Positions 11,775 through 21,470 of a stretch of DNA of 64,000 bases are shown here, one piece after another. A model generated the notes under the pieces. The model was not told where the DNA came from. It ran no database searches and was given only the letters and a program-made list of their open reading frames with translations. The position numbers were made by a program, and so were the translations under genes. Source of the stretch: Massariosphaeria phaeospora (Eukaryota > Ascomycota > Dothideomycetes > Pleosporales); assembly GCA_011032825.1 (NCBI GenBank), contig JAADJZ010000025.1:124001-188000 (forward strand). Direction: 5' to 3'. The stretch's first letter is position 1; every line of letters begins with the position of its first letter.

Positions 11775-11828
11775 GAGGCGCTAAACAGAGCCCCGGGCAC
11801 GAGATGTGATGCGCACAGGGTGAGGTGC
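11775..11828 (+). repeat. dispersed repeat, copy 1
   Basis: The sequence from GAGGCGCT through CCCGGGCA to GCGCACAGGG and GAGGTGC is about 85% identical to 14915-14967. The flanks of the two copies are unrelated, so only this block is shared. It may be the end of an old transposon; no family is recognised. Confidence 0.6.
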
Positions 11829-12275
11829 GGCCTTTGGACGCGGCCTTGACAATGAAGCAAAGGTAGGGGTCTGGAACCCTGACGGCAACGATACGAGAGT
11901 CAACAAGAATACGTCTGCGTTGAGAAGCACATCTTTCTGTGTGCAAGGAAGGCACTGAGAGTGAGTGGAACGAGAACGCGTGGTGGTGTGCGGAGATGGA
12001 TTGTTCGGCGCTGCTTGGACTCACACCTACACGAAGAACTTCATCATGCAAGGTGTATACTCCGTACATGGTATCCGGGCACTCCTCCATCGACTTCAGG
12101 AACAAATGTCAATGACAATCGCCAGCTAATTGCAAACCACGCCTCCAATCCAGCCTCCAGCTCCAACTCCTCTGAAAAACCCCTCGAAATCACGGCTCGT
12201 CTGCAAAGCCAGTCGGACTTCACACGCACCTACCTACTCTGACTAAACGGCCACCTTCCGCACCCTTTCTTTACA

Positions 12276-12610
12276 ATGGCCTCTGCCCCTACAGCCACCC
12301 CGAAGTCTCACATAATCGACGCATATACAAAGAAGAACCTCGTTTCCCCTGCTGTCGACGTCAAATCATCGAACGGGGGGAAATCTGAGGCCCAAGACCA
12401 TTCAGTGTATGGCTTGCAGCGAGTCTACTGAAAAAGGCTAAATTGGAGCGAGCGGCTTCTGCGAATACGCATACCGTGGGGACTATACGGTACCTCCGTG
12501 TGGAGAAGTCCCGCCTAAACTGAGCTCTACCTCCGAAACGAAGCAGCAGAACAAGGACAATGATTGGGATCAGAATCTGCCATCTAAGAAGAAGAAGAAG
12601 AAAGGCAAGA
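12276..12610 (+). pseudogene. possible decayed coding segment
   Basis: An ATG at 12276 in good context (ACAATGGCC) opens a 50-codon frame starting MASAPTATPKSHIIDAYTKK before a stop. Downstream, in another frame, a lysine-rich segment (SKKKKKKGKKARA, about 12570-12625) resembles a nuclear localisation tail before an in-frame TAG. This could be the remnant of a small nuclear-protein gene broken by stops and a shift, or simply chance. No homologue is recognised. Confidence 0.2.
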
Positions 12611-13559
12611 AGGCGCGAGCTATCTAGAAGGAATCTGTTCCGCCTGTTCTCAATAAGTTAGCTCCGCCCATGTCAATAGCCACGTTACAGACTCAGTCCA
12701 ACTGCCAGAACTACCCCTACAACGGCGATCCGCAAGCTCTTGCTTCTGCAGCCCTTCGAATCGAAACCTACCAGTGCCGTGGACCAGACCTCCACGCCCG
12801 TCCTTCCTCGCCCACGCACGGCTCTACCATTTTGCGCATCTACCCTATATCTGATAGCGGTACTCGAGGCACTGACCACTCAACAAGCAAGCTACACAGC
12901 ACACTCCTAGGCTTCAAGTTACGTCGTACACTCAGCGTAAGCACGTGAAGATCTGTATGCATTTTTCGTGTGACGTGACGGAGCGAAAAGCCCAAAAAAC
13001 CTGCTCAGCTACATACATGTAGACTCTGAATTATATGCGGAAACTGGGTACGCGTAGATGCATGCAGTCTTCTCTGCGAATGACTGCGTAGATACCGTTT
13101 ACATGTGTACTTGTGAGTGGAATTGTCTCAAACCTGCTCAAAGGGGCGTCTCATGGAGAACGTCGCCATGGAACATTTCAACGGAAAATTTCATTACTCT
13201 CGACTAAATGGCAGGCCTAGTGATTGCCCAAGTAAGACCACGGCATTTCTCTAGGACGACGTTTTCACCATGTTTTCATCAATACGCGCTGATACTCGAG
13301 TTCTCTCTACTTCGTATGCAGAGGGACCGAATCACGAAGCAGCAATCTGCCTTTCCATGTTGGATGACCGACCGTTCTATGGAAAAGACATGTGTCGTAT
13401 CACCGTAATCCGAACCGCCTCAAATCTACTCCATGCCCTTGCCAGTTTGTAAGCAAAGTGAACGAATCGTGAAGCAGCATCCTGCCATGCTGGGCAGTGG
13501 GTGTGTGAGCAACTCTATCAAGAAGACAATCAACACTTGATCTCGCTCTAGAAAACACG

Positions 13560-13567
13560 TATAAATA
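13560..13567 (+). promoter_or_regulatory. TATA box of the DJ-1/PfpI gene
   Basis: TATAAATA lies 121 bases before the ATG at 13681, at a usual fungal distance once a leader is allowed for. Confidence 0.45.
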
Positions 13568-13680
13568 GGAGAGAACATGTGTTTGAATCTATACAACCAA
13601 CCCTTTCTTGAAATCCACACTCCATCATCTCACTCGTCCTGTGTGCCCTCTCATCCGACTGACTGCCACACAACATCAAC

Positions 13681-14561
13681 ATGCGTGCCTCCACTCTGAC
13701 AACTCTACTATGCAGTCTACCATCAGCCTTCTCCGCGCCCTCGCAACCCCCCCTAACCAACACCTCCGCCCTCCCCCTCCACTTCGGCCTACTCCTCTAC
13801 CCCGGCTTCGTGGCCCTCGACGCTTACAGCGTAGTCGACATCCTCAGTAAGCTCCAACAAGCAAGCAGACCGACTGCCCTCCCCATCCACCATCTCACTC
13901 AATCGTGCTCTAGACACTCTGTCGCTGGAATACAGCTTAGCCGCGACCTTCGACGTCATCGCCGAGACGGAGACGCCGGTATCGACTATACCGAGAGCTT
14001 CGAACAGCACATTCGGCCAGGCTGTTGTCGTGACGGCTACGTATGAAGAGTATAGTGCGTCGGAGAAACCGCTCGACGTGCTGGTCGTGCCGGGGGGGTA
14101 TGATTCGCGTTCTGCCATACCGGCCGCTGCTCCGTTCATCAAAGTTGTTTACCCCAGGGTTTGTCTCTCTCTCTCTCTTGGAACTTATGATATCTTCTTT
14201 GCGCTTGCATCTATCTAACACCTGGAAACAGCTCCAGTACGTCCTCACCGTATGCATGGGCTCCTTCATCACCGCCGAATCCGGCATCTTGGACGGCCGC
14301 AACGCCACAGTCAGCAAGGTGAACTGGAAGAACAAAATGGCGCGGGCGCGAAAAGAAGTGCACTGGCAGACTCCCGCGCGGTGGGTTACCCACGGCAATA
14401 TTTGGACTGCGTCAGGTTCTGCGTCGGGGATTGATATGGTGCTTGCGTGGATTGGACACGTCTATGGGAAACCTGTCGCGGATTATCTGGGCTATGAGTA
14501 TGAGTTCAACCGCGCGAAGAACGCGACTGATGATCCGTTTGCGGAGATCTGGCAGTCTTGA
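13681..14561 (+). CDS. secreted DJ-1/PfpI-family protein
   Basis: Three exons are inferred: 13681-13846, 13914-14158 and 14232-14561. The introns are 67 and 73 nt (GTAAGC...CTCTAG and GTTTGT...AACAG). The spliced product is 246 residues. It starts with a signal peptide (MRASTLTTLLCSLPSAFSAP). The DJ-1 core follows with LLLYPGFVALDAYSVVDIL, the LDVLVVPGGYDSR block and the nucleophile elbow LTVCMGSF, whose Cys is about residue 145. The C-terminal part (GILDGRNATVSK, WVTHGNIWTASGSASGIDM) is the PfpI/isonitrile-hydratase type arrangement. Secreted fungal members are common, but their substrates are mostly unknown. A glutathione-independent glyoxalase, a hydratase or a protease-like role cannot be separated from sequence alone. 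Confidence 0.88.
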
Positions 14562-14914
14562 TCTTTGAATGTTGTCGTCAGGACTAGATTGGAAGTACAC
14601 AGATGGGAATCGTATTGCACGTACACAGATAGAGATTGTAATCGCTCTCCACTGTCCTGCTCTTTTATCTATCTCCGTCTCCATCACCAGCCATCTCGCA
14701 TCTCCGAGCCCGCATCTTCCATCCCCCTCTCTATCTCCATCTCCAGCCTATCTCGCCTCTCGTGCCCGCAACCAATCGATTTCGGTAAAGTCTGCATAAT
14801 TACCTCAGTAGGTGACCTATTTGCACAAAATATGCCCCTAATTAGCTATGTTCACTAACGCTAGGCCGCCCGTAGCTAGCTTTTGGCTATTAAGCAGAGA
14901 TTCTACAGAACTAC

Positions 14915-14967
14915 GAGGCGCTCCACCGAGGCCCGGGCAGGAGACGTGGTGCGCACAGGGGAGGTGC
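14915..14967 (+). repeat. dispersed repeat, copy 2
   Basis: This is the second copy of the block at 11775-11828, in the same orientation. It lies between the DJ-1 gene and the 3' end of NCS6, so the two copies flank the DJ-1 gene as direct repeats about 3.1 kb apart. Confidence 0.6.
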
Positions 14968-15252
14968 TGGCTCGGGAGGTGGTCGTGTGAGGCGCGAGGT
15001 CCTGACGTCAGGGTCTCGGCGTTGTTAATTTCGGATTCGTTGCGTTTGCGCTTGTTCGGTGGGGTGAGACAGCGTTGGCTGTCGTATGCGTCGGGACGGG
15101 TGGAAGGCTTCGAGTCCGAGCCGAGCCGAACTGAACTGAACTGCGCCGGGAGACACGACAGGCGGGTGGAGTGCGTGCTCTGTCTGCGAGAGATCCCGTT
15201 CGTTGTATGCGGTACTTCCGAACGAAAGCGTAGATGCACGGCAACGGTTCAA

Positions 15253-16596
15253 TCAATCGGCCTCGATTTGCGCCTTCTTCAAACCGTTCGTCACACGCTG
15301 TACTTCGGCTTCTTGTGCGTCGCCGTCGTACACGACCTCGATCACGTTCTTTGGCCGGTTCTTGTTGAGGCCTTCGAGGAGCACACACGCCTTGCAGATG
15401 TCTTGGCTGGAGAGGTAGCCGCAGCGTTTGCACTGTCCCATCACCTGTTTGGGCGGTTTGCGGGCGGTGGAAATTGGTGCTTTCGGCTTCTTGCCTATCT
15501 GGCCGGGTGTGCGAGGTGCGGGGCCGCTGTCGTGTCGCTCGTGTCGCTGGCTGGGGAGGTTGCTGGATGTGATTTCGAGCTCGAGGTTGTGCTCGGATGC
15601 GGCGTCGTTCTGGGCGAGGTGAGTTTCCATGGTGGCCATCTCTCCGCCGGTGGTGCGGCCGTTGGAGCTGCCGCATCCTCCCTCCTCTTCTTCGGCTACG
15701 GGAACGGAGCTGGAGCAAGAGCCTTCACAACCCCCGCCGTTGCCTGGAACTAGCTTGGCCATGTCCTCGCCACTTCGCACTACGTCGAGAATCGCGCTCG
15801 GTCTGACTCGCTCCAGGTTCTTGATCAGGGCTCGGGCACTCCCGCGAAAGGCCTCGGGCGAGTATAAGCATTCAGTGCTGAAGTAGTCGAGGTTCTTGTG
15901 ATGCGCATAGAGGACGATCTCCTTCTCGTATGCGTATTTCAGGGGCTTGCTTCGCTTGATATTCGTGTGCGAGTCGGGGTCTGCGGACACGGCAGAGGGC
16001 GTGGATGTAATGATTGAGGTGGTCCTCGACAGTCGCGGCAGATCGCCACGAAGCAAATTCATGAGCACTGTCTCCGCAATATCATCCGCGTTGTGTCCAG
16101 TAACCACATGCTTAACGCCCAGTCTCGCCGCCCCGCGATCCAGTGCCTGTCTCCGGAACACGCCACAGTAGGTGCAGTTCCCTTTTTTGCCCACTTGTTC
16201 AACCACCTGGTCCATGGTCCACCCATATAGCTCGTCGTATCCGATAATGGTCAAGGCCATTTCGTACTGCTGCGCGTTCCGCTTGACCGTTTCGAGGGAG
16301 TCGTCGCGGTATCCTTTGATGCCCTCGTCGATGGAGAGCAGGATTAGCTCAACCCCATAGTCGTATCGCTCATTCAGCGTTTTCAGGACCGAGGCGAGCA
16401 CGGTGCTATCCTTGCCGCCAGACGCGCCGATTGCAACCTTTTCTCCGCGGTAGAAGAGTTTGTTCGTCGTGATGGTGTGGTGGATCTCGGTCTCGAAGAC
16501 ACGGATGAAGCAGGTTTTACATAGTTTGGAGTGGTCTTTCGGGCGGAGAATGAGCGCGCGATTCGTCTTGCATATCACGCAGGGGACGGGCGGCAT
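15253..16596 (-). CDS. NCS6: cytoplasmic tRNA 2-thiolation protein 1 (tRNA U34 thiolase subunit)
   Basis: A single exon encodes 447 residues. The protein activates the wobble uridine of tRNAs for Lys, Glu and Gln by adenylation and transfers sulfur supplied by the Urm1 pathway, with NCS2 as partner. Visible features are the N-terminal zinc-binding CxxC pairs (residues 6-9 and 26-29), the PP-loop SGGKDS (59-64) and the catalytic pair in [11 protein letters not shown] (141-144). There is also [17 protein letters not shown] and the C-terminal zinc motif [16 protein letters not shown]. The start MPPVPCVIC aligns with the family; the frame is open upstream but has no ATG. A low-complexity insert of about 100 residues before the C-terminal zinc motif is longer than in yeast. 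The sequence is otherwise highly conserved. Confidence 0.96.
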   Translation of the reverse strand: MPPVPCVICKTNRALILRPKDHSKLCKTCFIRVFETEIHHTITTNKLFYRGEKVAIGASGGKDSTVLASVLKTLNERYDYGVELILLSIDEGIKGYRDDSLETVKRNAQQYEMALTIIGYDELYGWTMDQVVEQVGKKGNCTYCGVFRRQALDRGAARLGVKHVVTGHNADDIAETVLMNLLRGDLPRLSRTTSIITSTPSAVSADPDSHTNIKRSKPLKYAYEKEIVLYAHHKNLDYFSTECLYSPEAFRGSARALIKNLERVRPSAILDVVRSGEDMAKLVPGNGGGCEGSCSSSVPVAEEEEGGCGSSNGRTTGGEMATMETHLAQNDAASEHNLELEITSSNLPSQRHERHDSGPAPRTPGQIGKKPKAPISTARKPPKQVMGQCKRCGYLSSQDICKACVLLEGLNKNRPKNVIEVVYDGDAQEAEVQRVTNGLKKAQIEAD

Positions 16597-16875
16597 CTTG
16601 GTGCTGGTGGGAGAGGCGTTGCGGGGAGTCACTGACGCCGGGATTTTGGTCCAGGCGATGCAACTGTGGCGGCGCCGGTGTGGCGTGGGTGAGTGGCTGG
16701 TGAGCACCCTGTCCAATCATGAACATGCAAAGAACACGACACCAGTATCTAAGTTTATCCAGAGCCAGGCGCAAAATAATAGGGAGAATATGGAACTGTC
16801 GCAGAATTGCCAGTATCTATCCGACAGATCCAGCAAGGTTCCATCCAGCTGAGCAGTAGACAACTTGTGCTCTGA

Positions 16876-18733
16876 TCAAGTCCCAAACGGCCAGGCCCTC
16901 TCCCACGCCTCTCTTTCCTCCGAATTGCTAGCAAACGCATCGATAACCTGCTCCTTCATCTGCTCCAAAGCGTCTAAAGCCTCATCATATCGATCTGCCT
17001 TCACAACCCCCTTCTCAGGGAATAACTCGCCCAAACTCTCCCTGATTGATCGCATGACTTCCATACCTCGTACCGCGCCTTCAACATCAGCCTCCAATTC
17101 CTCTCGTTCTTCTGCAGAAAATACAAAGGGAAACGTCGAGCCATCGTCCCGAGAAAAGTCTTTCCACGTTGACTCTAATTCGGCGGTTTGTGCGACGTAT
17201 GTGGCCTCGCCGTCGATGAGGAGATTGCGCGCGAGTAGTAGAAGCAAGAACTTTTGTGTATGCTGGAATTGAAGCGCAGCATAGAGTCGTGGGTTTTTGT
17301 GGTAGGTGAGGGTGTTGGACAGTGAACAAAGGGATTGCTGTAAGTACAATGTCTCAGCCTGTTTTTTCACAGTCGGATCAAGACTGTCTAGGTCTTCTAG
17401 TGGCTGTGGTCGTTCCAGACCGTTCATAGGTGGGCCATCGTAATCCATGAAATGAGGCTGGCGGCCGTGGAAGTAAAGCGGAGATATTTCTGTTGACTGC
17501 CAATCTATGAGGCCCACGACTTTGGTAGGCTCAACAGGGTCGACGAAGATGTTAGCAACGTGGAGGTCGCCATGCTAAAGATGCGCTGACGATATTGTCT
17601 GGTGTGTAGGGAGGACGAATTTAATCAACTTGAGATAACAATGCAATGCCTTCAGCTTTTTCTCTCTTGTTGGCTGATAGGTTCCTGGTCCGCATAATGT
17701 TATTGGAGACTTGGGTAAGTCAGGAAGCTGATTGACGCTCGTTATTTCTCGATGCCCAATCGCGGTGTGATATTCTTCTAAAGTGCGCCCTTAAACTCAT
17801 TAGTTGAAGGTGTTTCTTCACCTCAACGAAATCTTACATGGTCCTCTGTCGAAGTCGATCATCGTCCTTCCGTTGTCGTTTGATTCGCGCCCTGTTGATG
17901 GGCCGATGGCGAACCTCTCATCTGTAACCCGGGCTCCGTTTGTGTCGATATAGAGCGGCTCATGGCTGGGTGCATCTTTCAGATCCTTGGAAAAATAGAG
18001 ACTTCCAAATTTGGTGAAGGATACTGACGTCCAGGCTGTTTGAAAACCAGCGATGGCTTTGACCACCACAAACCTGTCTTTGATGTTCATGTTTGGCCAG
18101 ACGCGTTCTAATTCGATTCCTGGAACCTTTTACATGATGATGTATTCGGCACCAACGGAGTTCTGGTGAGATCGGGAGCTCCAAGCTAGAACTTTAGGCA
18201 CGGGGGTTCCGAGAACGTTTCGCGCCTGCGGTGTGGTAGTCAGGTATACGGACGCAAACGCCCAATGACAGAATACTTAAAAATTCCATGGTCGCAACTT
18301 CACTAGCAGTGGTGAAATGAGGTGCACCTGCATTTGGATTGGGAACTCTGGCTACAACTTGAGAGCCGTCATCCATGGTCAACAACATGCTCTTGTTATA
18401 CATGCCGTTAGGGTACTTTTCAATGTTGGTGCATGATTTCGCTCCAACAGCGACGGCAGCACAACGCGCAAGCTCGTCAACGTTGAAGCGAACATGGCGC
18501 TGTGTCATTTCGTGTCTCTCATCGCAGACGAAGCGGCCTCGAGTGTAGTTGAAAAGGTCCTCGCCATATTTGAGATCTGCACGAGTCAGCAACCTAATCA
18601 ACACTTTTAACTTAGAGAAAGAGAAACTACCAGGGAGTAATGATCGGGCTGATTGAGTAGAGTGACCATTTCGATTTGTCATAGTTCTCTTGCTAAGTCT
18701 ATGCCAACATCGGGCGTATCTGAATGAAACCAT
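16876..18733 (-). pseudogene. dead kinase-like gene of the APH / AIM9-type family
   Basis: The reading runs from ATG 18733 (MVSFRYARC) through an intron near 18630-18580 to the conserved block FNYTRGRFVCDERHEM. It continues with VARVPNPNAG, the nucleotide-binding part, and GRTMIDFDRGP. Next comes the catalytic HGDLHVANIF with the metal-binding VGLIDWQSTE. It ends at AWPFGT (16876). This layout is that of fungal phosphotransferase-family proteins related to AIM9. The copy is broken. A TAA replaces Glu in the IIMEK motif (18130-18132). A TAG replaces the Trp just before HGDLH (17575-17577, a G-to-A change). Neither the junction near 18270 nor that near 17800 can be spliced in frame with usual GT/AG sites. 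The last 213 codons are still intact, so decay is recent. Confidence 0.75.
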
Positions 18734-19565
18734 GGTTTTCTTCGTCCTCGGAAGAGATACAATCTTCCATACTCGGGCGGCTATTTGGGGCGCGTACCGC
18801 AAGAAGCGTTGATGTAAAGCTAAAACTTGACTGTATCCACCACGAGAAGATTGTAAATTCTTAATGGCTCAGTTCGAATATTGTACAAAGCTCTTCGGAG
18901 CAGGTGTGATACGGCTTTGCAAAGGGATAGTGCGTTCTTTGTCAACACTCACGTTAATTGGCTCCCGGACATGGTATTTAAGGGCTTCACAGGGCTGACA
19001 GCATAGCACAAACGTACGCGCACGCTCGTTGACAGGAATGCTGGAGGGAGTAAGATGTTGGAGAAAGATTAGGTAGATTTTTCCTGACATCACGTCATGC
19101 ACTAATTTTCAGCGAATCAGACCGCCGGCATTTAAACATTCCTCCAATCAAAATCATGATTTATCCAACCAATCAATGCTGTTCACTTTCTTGCCTCAAC
19201 AACACCTTTGGGCAATAGTGTCTCCTAATCTACTATACATACATACCGCTTGTAGGAAACTGCAGTAAGATAATCGGATGATCGGAAGGTTAGGTGAGGG
19301 TAAGGACAATTCCAAGAGTTTCGTTAGAGTCTTGGCCATTCTCCCTGCTAGTTTTAGCAAGCATTGCACGTTTATATGGGTATATACAACTCTGACACTG
19401 GCATGCAGTTCTCTGTTACAAGTATTATAAAATTAATAACATAAAATTCTAGGAAACAGTATCCAATTCTCTAAATAACACACGGTTTTATCCAATTTTC
19501 TAAATAACACACGGTTTACAACAACAAGACCAGCTCGTTGGCGAAGAGCATAGCAAAACAGTCCT
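18734..19565. other. intergenic region, no gene seen
   Basis: AT-moderate sequence with no convincing open frame. Near 19450-19515 a short direct repeat (TCTAAATAACACACGGTTT) occurs twice with about 30-base spacing. This probably contains the 3' region of the repeat-bearing protein gene that follows on the minus strand. Confidence 0.5.
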
Positions 19566-20825
19566 CTAAACTTGCTCGTCTCCATCAGTAACGGTTACCT
19601 CCTGCCACGGCTCTAGATCATATTGATCATCCCACCCCTTCTGTCCCTCTTCTTCCCACAGCTCCAGCCGTGGTGCTGCCAAGATGTTTTCCAACCATTG
19701 GCACGCATTCCTGACCTTCTCGCTATTCCTGTACAGAAGCCTCGCTGCCCACGTCAGAGGGTTGAATATAGCCTTTGGCACTGCGCTGTCGGGCTCCGGC
19801 TCGTTTTGCTCAGCCGCATCTGGGTTCTCAGCAATGACCTCTTCTACAGCGTCCTGCTCGTTGTCAGCAACAGGCACCGGATTATCCCAAACCAAAGGCA
19901 CACAAACCACAAACGGCCTTTCGAGGGTACCGCCGGGGACCCACCGGGCCTCATCATCTAGCGTAGATTGCATGAACTGAATCGCGCTGTCCACCTGCTC
20001 CAGCAGTTTCTGAAATTTTACGGTCGATCCCCTTACCGCGTCCGCCATAGTTTTGACTACTCTATGATTATGATCGTCTTCTTCCTTTGGTGCGACCAAA
20101 TAATCATGGCAGAAAAAGTTCCGCTGGTGACGGAAAGCTTCGCTATCCATGACTCCATACCGCGGGATCGTGGTTATTTTAAGGCATTCGTGAATAGCCG
20201 CGGAGCTGGCGGCGAAAAGTTCCTGTGCAACCTGGAGGTCTGTCAGATCTTCGGAGGCAGAGGTAGAGATGAATGACGGGATAGAGTCTACTGCGAGGCC
20301 GGATTCGCCGTAGTGCTCAAGGATGTCGAGATTGATCAGAGTGCGTTTACGTAATACGTGGTACGTGGTGAGTTTGTCTTCAAGTTTCCCGCGGTGAATA
20401 ATGTCGCCGTCGAGACGGGTTTCGTAATTGGAGTACTTTTTTCCTTCCACAACGGTAGCGGGCGATTTAACGTCCTCAGCCCCTGTATCTTTGAGGGTAT
20501 TAGTTTCCCCTTCCACAGCGGTAGCGGAGGATTTAACATCCTCGTCCCCTATATCTTCGGTGGGATTAGTTTCCCCTTCGACAGCGGTAGCGGGCGATGT
20601 AACGTCCTCTTCCCCTGTATTTTCGATGGCATTGGTTTTCCCTTCCACAGCGTTAGCAGTCGGTAGAACATCCTCAGCCCCTGAATCTTCGATGGGATTG
20701 GTTGCGAAGGGTATAACGTCCTCTTCCCCTGACTCCTCGATGGGATTAGCAGTGGCGGGTGCCAAATCTTCAGAGGAGGTTTCTGCCTCATGAACAGGCG
20801 AGCGCGAAAGTATTGCGGAAGGCAT
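19566..20825 (-). CDS. protein of unknown function with acidic tandem repeats
   Basis: A single exon of 419 residues starts at ATG 20825. I do not recognise a family. Residues 25-130 consist of about five degenerate repeats of roughly 20 residues built around (E/D)DV...ATAVEGETN...DTG, encoded by about 60-base units that have diverged mainly by point changes. The remainder is predicted soluble. It contains a helical central part (about 150-300, with LFAASSAAIHECLKI and FQKLLEQVDSAIQFM) and a C-terminal acidic tail rich in Trp (NIL...WEEEGQKGWDDQYDLEPW). There is no signal peptide or membrane segment. The gene sits between a pseudogene and a membrane protein of unknown function in the accessory-looking part of the window, so it may be lineage-restricted. 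Confidence 0.65.
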   Translation of the reverse strand: MPSAILSRSPVHEAETSSEDLAPATANPIEESGEEDVIPFATNPIEDSGAEDVLPTANAVEGKTNAIENTGEEDVTSPATAVEGETNPTEDIGDEDVKSSATAVEGETNTLKDTGAEDVKSPATVVEGKKYSNYETRLDGDIIHRGKLEDKLTTYHVLRKRTLINLDILEHYGESGLAVDSIPSFISTSASEDLTDLQVAQELFAASSAAIHECLKITTIPRYGVMDSEAFRHQRNFFCHDYLVAPKEEDDHNHRVVKTMADAVRGSTVKFQKLLEQVDSAIQFMQSTLDDEARWVPGGTLERPFVVCVPLVWDNPVPVADNEQDAVEEVIAENPDAAEQNEPEPDSAVPKAIFNPLTWAARLLYRNSEKVRNACQWLENILAAPRLELWEEEGQKGWDDQYDLEPWQEVTVTDGDEQV

Positions 20826-21470
20826 ACTGGTAACAGAAGCGAAGCTAAATCGTCTACCAGAGACGAGCTGAGCTGTTGAACTGCGTTGGAAATCGCCGAT
20901 TGAGTATGAAACGAATCAGGGAATCCAACACAGATCTTTCAGGAGTTACTCAGCAGGAGATAGTCTTCTTTCCTAGGTCTGATAAGAATGTCGGTGCGGT
21001 TGATGGAGATAGGAACTATGCGGTTGAGCCGGGTTTAATACTCAACCTGCACAATGTACTGAACAGCGATATCTGAAAATCGCGCACCGAGTGTACTCGT
21101 GTATTGTGAACATCGTCTCCAAGATCCTAATGCATTAGCATGGGTTGTAGGTTTCGTTTGTTTTGCACAATACGCAAAGAAACGAGATTCACGAAGCTCA
21201 GTCATAACAAAGACATTGTATATCTGCGATGAGAACAGGTCGCACGCTTCCACAACTTTGAACCATGCTGCCACCGGGGTCTTCCAGTCAATGGAAGAGG
21301 CATGTCGCGGCTGCTTAAAATACTAACATTTGTGTTAGCCTCAACAAAATGTAAGTCGTTGAAGAATGCGGCATACCATGATGTTGAGTTCCATGCTGAA
21401 GCTAGGATTCCGTCTCTTCGCTTTCTTTCCGCAATCTGACGCTACTCTTCCCATCCTCATCGTTCTTGAC
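20826..21470. other. intergenic region, no gene seen
   Basis: About 640 bases between two minus-strand genes. Short open frames (60-79 codons) lack domains and overlap in conflicting frames. It presumably holds the promoter of the repeat-bearing protein and the 3' region of the membrane protein. Confidence 0.5.

Larger units (their letters stand above)
10931..13559. other. 2.6-kb intergenic region with gene or repeat debris
   Basis: This stretch follows the glucosidase stop. It contains many short words shared with fungal intergenic DNA but no intact gene. Two items are listed separately: a possible decayed coding segment at 12276-12610 and a 54-base dispersed repeat at 11775-11828. The open frames of 60-117 codons here have no recognisable domain and no consistent start context. 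Confidence 0.5.

Noticed and set aside
12276..12610. complete small nuclear-protein gene
   Set aside because: Stops and a frame change interrupt it and no splice pattern restores it, so it is listed only as a weak possible pseudogene.
14848..15753. 301-codon open frame on the plus strand
   Set aside because: It overlaps the conserved C-terminal half of NCS6 in antisense and has no recognisable domain.
8113..16596. secondary-metabolite or sugar-use gene cluster
   Set aside because: The glucosidase, DJ-1 protein and NCS6 have unrelated roles, separate promoters and large gaps; no regulator or transporter accompanies them.
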